Of a DNA stretch of 32,688 nt, positions 9,421 through 15,995 are shown piece by piece. A model generated the notes under the pieces. That model was not told the origin of the DNA. It worked only from the letters and a program-made list of their open reading frames with translations, and searched no databases. The stretch spans positions 1 through 32,688 of the forward strand of contig JACMND010000133.1 of NCBI GenBank assembly GCA_014378705.1. The letters run 5' to 3'. The stretch comes from Pedobacter sp. (lineage in GTDB: Bacteria; Bacteroidota; Bacteroidia; Sphingobacteriales; Sphingobacteriaceae). The position numbers and the translations under genes were made by a program. How positions within the stretch are numbered: the stretch's first letter is position 1; each line of letters starts with the position of its first letter.

Positions 9421-10899
9421 ATGCAAATGGATAAGTTACTGCTTGCTTGTTTTTTCCTATTGTCACCCATCTTATTGTGTGCGCAAAAAAAGCCGCTTCC
9501 GGGATTGGATCTTATCCGTACAGAAGACCTGAAAAAAGATCTCTTCGAATTTGCCGGTTCAAAATTTAACGGTCGCTCAGCCGGGACATTAGACGAACTG
9601 AAAGCGGCCGTATGGCTGGCTGAAAAGTACAGGAAAATTGGCTTAAAACCAGCCGGCGATGATGGAACCTACTTCCAATATTTCACCCTATGGCGCAATC
9701 AAATTGCTAACAGCTCGTATATAAGGCTAAATAATAGCCCGCTGGAGCTTTGGAAAGACGTAGCCGTTTCGCAAATGGCTAATGTTCAACTGAATGGTGA
9801 GATAGTTTACTTAGGAAATGCCCTTTCTATAGATACTAATTCTGTTGATGTTAAAGGTAAAATTGTAGCACTTGAAGCAGATCCAAAAGGCATAAACCTG
9901 GATGTTTCTTTGCCCACATGGCGTTATAATCGTTACATATTTTTAAAATATGGTATGCCATTGGTCAGAAAAGGAGCTTCGGCAATTTTATTTATTGCAG
10001 ATGAAACTGCGGAAAGAGCCTGGAATGATGCCGTTGAAAATTTTAAAAGGGGCAGTTATGATATTGACGGCGGTCCGAATGTAAATGTAAATACTACTGT
10101 TCCGGTTCTATGGCTACATAGCACCGCAAAAAAAGAAATTGAAAATAAGTCCACAACTTTTTCAACAAATATCGTTGTTAACAAATACCCGTACCCCTCC
10201 GTAAATGTGGTGGGGGTGGTTGATGGAACGGATGCTATTTTAAAGTCTGAATACCTCTTATACAGCGGCCATACCGATGCCCATGGGATAAGAAATAAAA
10301 TTAAAGGCGATAGTATTTACTATGGTGCCGACGATAATGGCAGCGTGAACGTGGCTATGCTTGCAAATGCAAGAGCTTTCGCAAAGAACCCTGCAAAGCG
10401 GTCTGTGCTATTCGTTATACATGGTGCGGAAGAGAGAGGGCTATTGGGCTCAAGGTACTATTCTACACACGCTACAGTTCCAATAGCTAAAGTGGTGGCT
10501 GTTTTGAATGGAGATATGATTGGAAGGAACCATATTGATAGTGCAGCCATACTTGGCAGTGTGCCGCCCCATAGAAATTCTCTTGATTTAGTCACCATGG
10601 CTTTATCTGCAAATGCCGAGGGGCCGAAATTTAAGCTGGATAACACTTGGGACCAACCTGCACATATTGAGGGATGGTATTTCAGGAGCGATCATCTGCC
10701 TTATGCAAGATTAGGGATACCGTCACTGATGTACACCACGCTTTTACATCCCGACTATCATACCCCACAGGATAATGCCCAGAATATCAATTATCTAAAA
10801 TTAAAAAAAATGGCTGATTGGATGTACCGGACCGGTTGGAAGGTAGCCAATACCGATAAGCGCCCCTCAACCGATAAGGATTTTAAGTTAGAGAGATGA
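9421..10899 (+). CDS. M28 family metallopeptidase, exported
   Basis: Zinc-dependent aminopeptidase-like enzyme, probably periplasmic or surface. An in-frame ATG at 9391 exists, but the Met at 9421 (or 9427) directly leads a signal peptide, DKLLLACFFLLSPILLCAQ, and a TAATTTTG box resembling a Bacteroidota -7 element at 9386-9393 overlaps the longer start. No matching -33 element was seen. Counting from 9391, metal-site residues are His294 (SGHTDAHG), Asp314 (YYGADDNGS), Glu347/Glu348 (HGAEERGLLGS), Asp375 (LNGDMIGRN) and His457 (HPDYHTPQD), so the site is complete. A PA-like insert lies between the N-terminal part and the catalytic core. Substrate is unknown. It follows the DUF5107 gene by about 130 bp on the same strand. 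Confidence 0.92.
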   Translation: MQMDKLLLACFFLLSPILLCAQKKPLPGLDLIRTEDLKKDLFEFAGSKFNGRSAGTLDELKAAVWLAEKYRKIGLKPAGDDGTYFQYFTLWRNQIANSSYIRLNNSPLELWKDVAVSQMANVQLNGEIVYLGNALSIDTNSVDVKGKIVALEADPKGINLDVSLPTWRYNRYIFLKYGMPLVRKGASAILFIADETAERAWNDAVENFKRGSYDIDGGPNVNVNTTVPVLWLHSTAKKEIENKSTTFSTNIVVNKYPYPSVNVVGVVDGTDAILKSEYLLYSGHTDAHGIRNKIKGDSIYYGADDNGSVNVAMLANARAFAKNPAKRSVLFVIHGAEERGLLGSRYYSTHATVPIAKVVAVLNGDMIGRNHIDSAAILGSVPPHRNSLDLVTMALSANAEGPKFKLDNTWDQPAHIEGWYFRSDHLPYARLGIPSLMYTTLLHPDYHTPQDNAQNINYLKLKKMADWMYRTGWKVANTDKRPSTDKDFKLER

Positions 10900-10950
10900 C
10901 CTGAGAAATCGACTGAGCCATTGTTGATGTCTTACATTTGCTATATTCCC

Positions 10951-11180
10951 GTCTGTCAGTAGACTTAAGAAGCGCTCTACGGATTCATTAATAAACAAGA
11001 GTCTCCGGCTCATTAGTATCCTGCAAAATCAATTTCTAATAAACCCTTTTGATCTGAATCAGAACCCGTTTTTATGTTGAGGTTTAAAAGTTGCAAACTC
11101 TTTTGTATTTGAAAATCCGTAGTCGCCGGTCCTCAAAGGCCTTGCTTCAGTCTACGGAAAGGTTGGGAGGCTGGAGAAGC
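10951..11180. repeat. ~220-bp intergenic repeat, copy 1
   Basis: This block recurs as copy 2 at 12353-12582 in the same orientation. The right part, from the shared CTGCAAAATCAATTTCTAAT onward, is about 90% identical by eye; the left part is lower with small indels. It contains an imperfect hairpin near its right end (TCCGTAGTC ... GTCTACGGA, one mismatch) and a short GAG...CTC hairpin. It has no open frame of note. The repeat ends just where similarity to mannonate dehydratase begins, which suggests it marks an insertion or recombination point. Confidence 0.8.
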
Positions 11181-11369
11181 ATATTCATTTTGTCGATTTC
11201 CGTAATGTAAAGCGGGAAGCTGATGGCAGCTTTTATGAAGCTGAACACCTTGGTGATAGTACAGATATGTATGCTGATGAAAAACATAATATTGGAACAG
11301 CAAAAGCATACAAAAGCTGGTAGAACTGATATCGCAATACCAATGCGGCCGAATAAGCTTTGGTTTTAA
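11162..11369 (+). pseudogene. uxuA: mannonate dehydratase remnant (frameshifted, truncated)
   Basis: The frame from 11162 reads GRLEKHIHFVDFRNVKRE, then ADGSFYEAEHLGDSTDMYA, which resembles the C-terminal part of D-mannonate dehydratase (hexuronate breakdown). After DMYA the match moves to another frame from 11274: LMKNIILEQQKHTKAG followed by RTDIAIPMRP, again the expected family sequence. The match stops at RP, where the family continues with an Asp-His-Gly segment; here it runs into a stop at 11367. So the fragment lacks the N-terminal bulk, has one frameshift near 11273 and lacks the very end. It directly follows repeat copy 1. Family identification is from recalled motifs. Confidence 0.7.
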
Positions 11370-11446
11370 CTAAATTTTTTTAAGAGGGCTTTAATGTATA
11401 CCTTATAATGTTTATAATACAACGCACAAAATACAAATTAACAGAC

Positions 11447-12298
11447 ATGAGGTTTATATCGATATACATTTTATCCTGCTTTATAACATTGAGCACTTTT
11501 GCCCAAAGCAATATGATCATAAAATTATGGCCTGGAAATGTTCCTGGAGAAACAGAAACAAAACATGCTGCGGAAGTTCATTCCGACAATAGCAAAAACG
11601 TAAAACGGATAACCAATATCACTGATCCTGGTATTACCGTTTACCGGCCGGGCAAAAATGCAAATGGTGCAGGCATTATAATATGCCCGGGCGGTGGTTA
11701 CAATACCCTCGTTATAAACGTGGAGGGCGATGAAGTTGCGGCTTCTTTTGCAGCAAAAGGATACACCGCATTTGTTTTGCAATACAGGGTTCCTCAAAAA
11801 CAAGAAGGGGCTTTGCAGGATGCACAACGTGCTATTCGTATCGTAAGGAACAGGGCAAATGAGTGGAAGCTGGATCCGGAAAAAATTGGCATAATTGGCT
11901 TCTCTGCCGGAGGACACCTTGCGGTACTTGCTGCAACAAACTTCACAAAGAAAACTTATACCTTTATCGATAACATTGACAATGTATCTTCAAGACCGGA
12001 TTTTGCTATCCTTATTTATCCGGCGTATACGGCAACAATTAAAGATAAGAAACAACTATCTCCCCAAATAACAGTTGCGAAAGATACGCCCCCCATATTT
12101 ATATTTATGACCGCAGATGATCATGTTGATATGCCTTTCCCATTGGCTTATGCATTACAGGAACAAAAGCTACCTTACGAGTTGCACATTTATCCAACAG
12201 GAGGACATGGTTATGGACTGAGACCGGGTAATCCTGCAGCTATGGCATGGCCAGGGCTTGCAGAAAAATGGCTTTTTCAAACACTAAACATTAATTAA
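11447..12298 (+). CDS. alpha/beta hydrolase, BD-FAE-like carbohydrate esterase
   Basis: Probable secreted esterase removing acetyl or feruloyl groups from plant polysaccharides. The 283-residue product from ATG 11447 starts with a signal peptide, MRFISIYILSCFITLSTFAQ; the longer frame from 11408 puts 13 residues ahead of it, so 11447 is preferred. Visible features are the oxyanion segment ICPGGGYNTLV, the nucleophile elbow GFSAGGHL with Ser153, an acid-residue region TADDHVDMPF, and the His of GGHGYGL. The dienelactone-hydrolase/acetylxylan-esterase-like layout is known in Bacteroidota glycan loci. It is flanked on both sides by copies of the ~220-bp repeat, so it may sit on a mobilised segment. 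Substrate is inferred. Confidence 0.85.
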   Translation: MRFISIYILSCFITLSTFAQSNMIIKLWPGNVPGETETKHAAEVHSDNSKNVKRITNITDPGITVYRPGKNANGAGIIICPGGGYNTLVINVEGDEVAASFAAKGYTAFVLQYRVPQKQEGALQDAQRAIRIVRNRANEWKLDPEKIGIIGFSAGGHLAVLAATNFTKKTYTFIDNIDNVSSRPDFAILIYPAYTATIKDKKQLSPQITVAKDTPPIFIFMTADDHVDMPFPLAYALQEQKLPYELHIYPTGGHGYGLRPGNPAAMAWPGLAEKWLFQTLNIN

Positions 12299-12352
12299 CA
12301 TTACACGCAGAATAAGTTTTCATTAGAAGGAAAAGTAATAGTTGTAACGCTC

Positions 12353-12582
12353 TCTGTCCTTAGAATTAAGCGCAGCGCTCTACTTATTCACTAATAAATT
12401 AAGAGTCTCCGACTCATTAAATTCCTGCAAAATCAATTTCTAATAAATCCTTCTGATCTAAATCAGAACCTTTTTTATGTTGAAGTTTAAAAGTTGCAAA
12501 CTCTTTTGTATTTGAAAGTCCGTAGTCGCCGGTACTCAAAGGTCTTGCTTCAGACTACGGACAGGTTGGGGCCGGAGATCAT
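12353..12582. repeat. ~220-bp intergenic repeat, copy 2
   Basis: Second copy of the block at 10951-11180, same orientation, 1.4 kb away. Here the right-end hairpin is perfect: GTCCGTAGTC pairs with GACTACGGAC across a 25-base loop. A small hairpin GAGTCTCCGACTC is also present. After the repeat a short open frame (12571-12621, ending at TAA) reads AGDHVTDFEEVKKEKR, which could be the tail of a lost gene; too short to name. Confidence 0.8.
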
Positions 12583-12640
12583 GTAACTGATTTTGAAGAG
12601 GTAAAAAAAGAAAAGAGGTAAAATCAATAGTTTATAAAGG

Positions 12641-12676
12641 AACAGGCAGTCTCATCGGGGCAGCCTGTTTTCTTTT
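12641..12676 (+). terminator. hairpin with T-rich tail
   Basis: AACAGGC (12641-12647) pairs with GCCTGTT (12663-12669) across a 15-base loop and is followed by TTCTTTT. It could end transcripts from the alpha/beta hydrolase side, though it lies about 340 bp from that stop codon, or serve the convergent esterase gene. The stretch from 12677 to 12841 is purine-rich and shows no gene. Confidence 0.45.
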
Positions 12677-12841
12677 AGGAGTAATTGTTTGGAATAGGAT
12701 TAGGAGGATGATAAGATGCATAGGATTTGAAGGTTATATGATTCAAACCGGGCTTTGGAGGGAGACTAAGAGGGAGGATTGGAATTTCAACTGCACTTGC
12801 CATCCTTACTAAAGTTGGATCAGGATCTTTTGTTTCCCCGA

Positions 12842-13708
12842 CTAAAACTGACGAAACGACGCCGAAACAAATTCAAGTACCTTTGGTAATGATTCCCTCC
12901 AGTAAGTCCAGTTATGATCGCCATCCCGGACACGATATTCATGAGGTATTTCCTTTTTCTTCATCGCAATATGTACAAGGGCATTTCCTTCTGACAATCT
13001 ATCACCATCACCGCAATCAATGTACCAGCGGATAGCATTTTTCTGTGTATCGGGCATGGCTTCGACCAATGCCAGGGCACTATGACGGTTGTAGTAGCTT
13101 TCAATCTGTACATCGCTGGCATCGGGGTTGGCATTTTTAAAGCTGACCCTCGCGTCTGGTAATGAAAGCGGACCCACAGAAGCGCTTAAAGGGCAGGCAG
13201 CAGAGAATAGTTCAGGGTGATGTAAGGCATACATGAACGTACCGCCTCCCCCCATGGATAATCCTGAAATAGCCCGGTAACGTTTGTCGGTTTTGATGCG
13301 GTATTTCTTTTCAATAAAAGGCATAAACTCCTCAAAAAAGAAATCTTCATATTTCCATTCCCCTTTAATGTCATTAAAATAACCGCGTTTGCCGGTATTG
13401 GCATCGGGCATTACAATGATCATGGGTGTAGCACTGCCTTCTTTGATCGACTTATCCGCAATATTCAACACCTCACCAAACTGGATCCATCCCGTTTGGT
13501 CATCTCCTGCGCCATGTAAAAGATACAGGACCGGATATTTACGCTGCGATGTTTCATAATCAGGGGGTAGATAAATTGCATATTTGCGTTCCGCTTTCAA
13601 AATCTTACTTTTCATGGATAAGTCGTCCGAGACTTTTCCACTTTGGGCAATTAATAAACAAGGGATTAAAAATATAATTACTGCGAGGATAGCTTTCTTA
13701 ATATGCAT
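12842..13708 (-). CDS. CE1-like secreted esterase (esterase D / feruloyl esterase type)
   Basis: Probable exported serine esterase of the alpha/beta-hydrolase fold (putative esterase/CE1 type), likely acting on ester side groups of plant polysaccharide. The reading frame extends to 13846, but ATG 13708 starts a clean signal peptide (MHIKKAILAVIIFLIPCLLI, then AQ), giving 288 residues. Motifs are LPPDYETSQRKYPVLYLLHG, the nucleophile elbow SGLSMGGGG with Ser151, an acid region YIDCGDGDRLSEG, and DGDHNWTYWRESL with the likely catalytic His. It is convergent with the other esterase at 11447-12298; together they look like complementary de-esterification enzymes. Exact substrate is not determined. 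Confidence 0.9.
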   Translation of the reverse strand: MHIKKAILAVIIFLIPCLLIAQSGKVSDDLSMKSKILKAERKYAIYLPPDYETSQRKYPVLYLLHGAGDDQTGWIQFGEVLNIADKSIKEGSATPMIIVMPDANTGKRGYFNDIKGEWKYEDFFFEEFMPFIEKKYRIKTDKRYRAISGLSMGGGGTFMYALHHPELFSAACPLSASVGPLSLPDARVSFKNANPDASDVQIESYYNRHSALALVEAMPDTQKNAIRWYIDCGDGDRLSEGNALVHIAMKKKEIPHEYRVRDGDHNWTYWRESLPKVLEFVSASFRQF

Positions 13709-13932
13709 CTTATGATTTAAGTACTGACAAATATAAAAATTCATGCGAATCAAGAGTTGAAAATACAGGATTAAATAGTCGAAATAAGAGCTAATTGTAC
13801 GTAAAAATAGTTGTATAAATTTTCCTAAAACCTTGAAGATTGGCAACTTAAAGAATATTACAACATCAAAATTTTAGAATGATCCCCAAGGCAAAAGCCC
13901 TCAAATTAATCGCTATATAGTTGTATGTATGA

Positions 13933-14240
13933 CAGTTACATGACAATGAACTTAAATACCTATCCCAGAGATATAGCAATAATGATGAACCCGAGTTTAC
14001 TGACCAGGAAATTATGACCACTTACATTTATCCAATACAACAGAAACAATAGTTCCGTATTTCACAAATTCATGCCTTTGCCGATGATTATCTGCGTTCC
14101 TGGTTTCCTCCAACTATTCTTCGTTCTCCTAATTTTCGTCATCCTGTGCGACCCCAAAACCTTTTACTTCTTTAGTTAAACACGACGAAATATCGGATTT
14201 ACAAAGTTTTGAGCCAGTTTCATAGATTTCTTTAATTAAA
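13933..14240 (+). pseudogene. N-terminal transposase fossil
   Basis: From 13933 one frame reads KYLSQRYSNNDEPEFTDQEI, an in-frame TAG at 14050, then FRISQIHAFADDYLRSWFP. This has the look of the N-terminus of an IS982-like or related Bacteroidota transposase. The similarity then moves to a different frame near 14109 (SNYSSFS, stop at 14130, later FTSLVKHDEISDLQS). So there are at least two nonsense codons and a frameshift, and the catalytic part is missing. No terminal inverted repeats were seen. Family naming is by recalled resemblance and is less sure than the decay itself. Confidence 0.55.
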
Positions 14241-14334
14241 ACTGGAAACAAAGGAACAGTCAATGACTCTTTATCTCAAAGTTCGTAGAAACTTCTAATA
14301 TCTATTTTGAAATCTTATCAGGACAATATTCCAT

Positions 14335-14772
14335 TTGACCGGGGATATAATTGTTGATCAACCAAGAATAAAGCAGATACTTGCGAAGGATATGGAGTAT
14401 TTGTGTATTTCAGCAGAAAGACATAAAAGTATAGCTAATTTAAAAGTCACTCCGACTCTTGACTCGCTTTTGGAAAATAAAGGCAAACGTTTCGGAATTA
14501 TTGCAGCTGCAGCAGGTTTTACCCGAAAAAAGTGAAACTATGGAGGGCAAATCGTTAAAGGAATACTTACTGAAATATTGACTATGGGAATGTACTCTTA
14601 AACACCTATAAAAGCTAAATCGAAAATCTATATCATGATTGTAGACTCCAAAGATACAGTATTGCATTTTTTGGAAAATCATCTGTCCAGGGATTAAGAC
14701 CCTCTGGAACGAGATGTGATAAACAAGCAAATCAAAAAAAATTTCGATGGCAACTTTTGGATTAAGGAATAA
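14335..14772 (+). pseudogene. conserved-type small protein gene with three in-frame nonsense codons
   Basis: A single frame runs 145 codons from 14335 to a final TAA at 14770, broken only by TGA at 14533, TAA at 14599 and TAA at 14695. Across each stop the translation continues sensibly: GKRFGIIAAAAGFTRKK * NYGGQIVKG..., LTMGMYS * TPIKAKSKIYIM, and NHLSRD * DPLERDVINKQI. Each stop is one base from a sense codon (for example GGA, CAA, AAA). The protein resembles an uncharacterised Bacteroidota family; I do not know its role. The expected N-terminal signal region is missing or out of frame, and a transposase fossil lies just upstream. I treat it as a dead gene, not as a 66-residue protein. Confidence 0.65.
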
Positions 14773-14935
14773 TTGATGCAGCTAATTCAGGCTCTAATAA
14801 AATTGGCTGATAAAGTTTATTATGATATATATGCCTAAATTTAAAGTAGTTTGTGTCCGGCGAAAAGTTGTGCTTTTTATCTGACATCTTTGCAAACTTC
14901 TGCTCTTTATGGGCAATAGTTAAAATCACCCCTTT

Positions 14936-15529
14936 ATGATAAAAATTTTACTTACTTCATTTTTAGTCTCATTTTCTTTTATCCCATTATTTGGACAAGT
15001 CAATTTTGGTTTTAAAGCCGGACTTAATCTTAGTACGCTAACAAATTTTAATTCATCAGATAACAAAACAAAGCTGGGCTTAAATGGAGGAATACTTACT
15101 GAAATAGGACTTAGAAAAAAGTTTATTGTCCGTCCTGAAATTCTTTATTCCGTTAAAGGGTATAAATTTTCTTCACAACTGTATTATGAAAATTTGAGTG
15201 TAAATCTTTATTACATTTCTGTTCCACTTTTAGGTGGCTATCGCCTTAACGACAAGTTTACAATATTGCTAGGTCCTGAATTTAGTTACTTAACAAACGA
15301 TAAGTCGATTTCTGACCGTAGCAATCACGATATATCTATAGCCTTGGATTTAGGTACTACTTACAACATTAAAAACGGTTTAGGCGCAGAACTTCGTTAC
15401 AGTTATGGCTTTCAAGATATAGCTGACATAATTATTACAGACTCTTCTGGCAAAATAATTGGTAAAGACGGAATAAGTAGTAACAGAGTTTTTCAGCTTG
15501 GGTTATTTTATAAATTCTTAAAGAAGTAA
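14936..15529 (+). CDS. PorT-like outer-membrane beta-barrel protein
   Basis: A 197-residue outer-membrane barrel of the small PorT / OMP_b-brl_2 type, with no assigned activity. A signal peptide (MIKILLTSFLVSFSFIPLFG, then Q) leads into alternating beta-strands: VNFGFKAGLNLSTLT, KKFIVRPEILYSVKGYKF, LYYISVPLLGGYRLN, FTILLGPEFSYL, GLGAELRYSYGFQDI, and the terminal strand VFQLGLFYKFLKK. The pattern of strands ending in aromatic residues is typical. The gene is intact although the upstream 1 kb is decayed DNA. After its stop, a 24-codon open stretch in another frame up to 15617 (DLDPTNLNEAKILKKLQPK) looks like a leftover gene tail. Confidence 0.88.
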   Translation: MIKILLTSFLVSFSFIPLFGQVNFGFKAGLNLSTLTNFNSSDNKTKLGLNGGILTEIGLRKKFIVRPEILYSVKGYKFSSQLYYENLSVNLYYISVPLLGGYRLNDKFTILLGPEFSYLTNDKSISDRSNHDISIALDLGTTYNIKNGLGAELRYSYGFQDIADIIITDSSGKIIGKDGISSNRVFQLGLFYKFLKK

Positions 15530-15620
15530 ACAACCAATGCACAGGATTATCTGTGGATTTAGATCCTACAAATCTAAACGAAGCTAAGATTTTAAAGAAG
15601 CTTCAGCCTAAGTAATAGAC

Positions 15621-15747
15621 ACGTCCGTCCTGCCGAGAGAAGCAGTCCACCTCCGCCACCAGAGGACAATAGTATGGGCGGTTAAGCTAAATCAACGTTT
15701 GCCCGGACGCTGTCCTCCGCTGGCGGAGGTGCCAAAGGCGGAGGTGG
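15621..15747. repeat. GC-rich imperfect palindromic repeat, unit A
   Basis: Left arm 15648-15668 and right arm 15711-15731 (TGTCCTCCGCTGGCGGAGGTG) are complementary at 19 of 21 positions with a 42-base spacer. A further copy of the arm core, GGCGGAGGTGG, follows at 15737-15747. The unit is far more GC-rich than its surroundings and shares flanking words with unit B (AGAAGCA-TCCACCTC, GACAATA, GCCCGGAC). It lies between convergent genes, so it may end transcription or be a REP-like dispersed element. Confidence 0.75.
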
Positions 15748-15784
15748 AAATAGAAAAATTTTAAATAAAATAAGCAGGAAGAAA

Positions 15785-15918
15785 CACCTCCGTACTGCTG
15801 ATAGAAGCAATCCACCTCTGCCAGCGAGGGACAATAACCAAATAATAAAGCGTTAGCCCGGACAGACTTAAATACCTTTACTAACATGAATAATTGCTGT
15901 CCTTCGCTGGCGTAGGAT
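15785..15918. repeat. GC-rich imperfect palindromic repeat, unit B
   Basis: A diverged relative of unit A in the same orientation. The left arm (15813-15833) pairs with the right arm (15898-15918) at about 16 of 21 positions, with a 64-base spacer that shares GTT-AGCCCGGAC with unit A. The arms fit the same stem core (GCCAGCG/CGCTGGC). The stretch 15919-15995 holds nothing recognisable. Confidence 0.65.
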
Positions 15919-15995
15919 TTTTAAAATAAAGTAGTTGAAAATATTGAAATCATGAAACTTGTACAGTACAATAAGTCAAAATTGACCCCAACTTC

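Noticed and set aside
12677-12841. Coding-like stretch on both strands (plus frame GISTALAILTKVGSGSFVSP; minus frame proline-rich)
   Set aside because: Purine-rich sequence with few stops in several frames; no start, no recognised family, partly overlapping the esterase end.
14335-14535. 66-residue intact gene
   Set aside because: The coding signal continues in frame beyond the stop for about 80 codons, so it is better read as a pseudogene.
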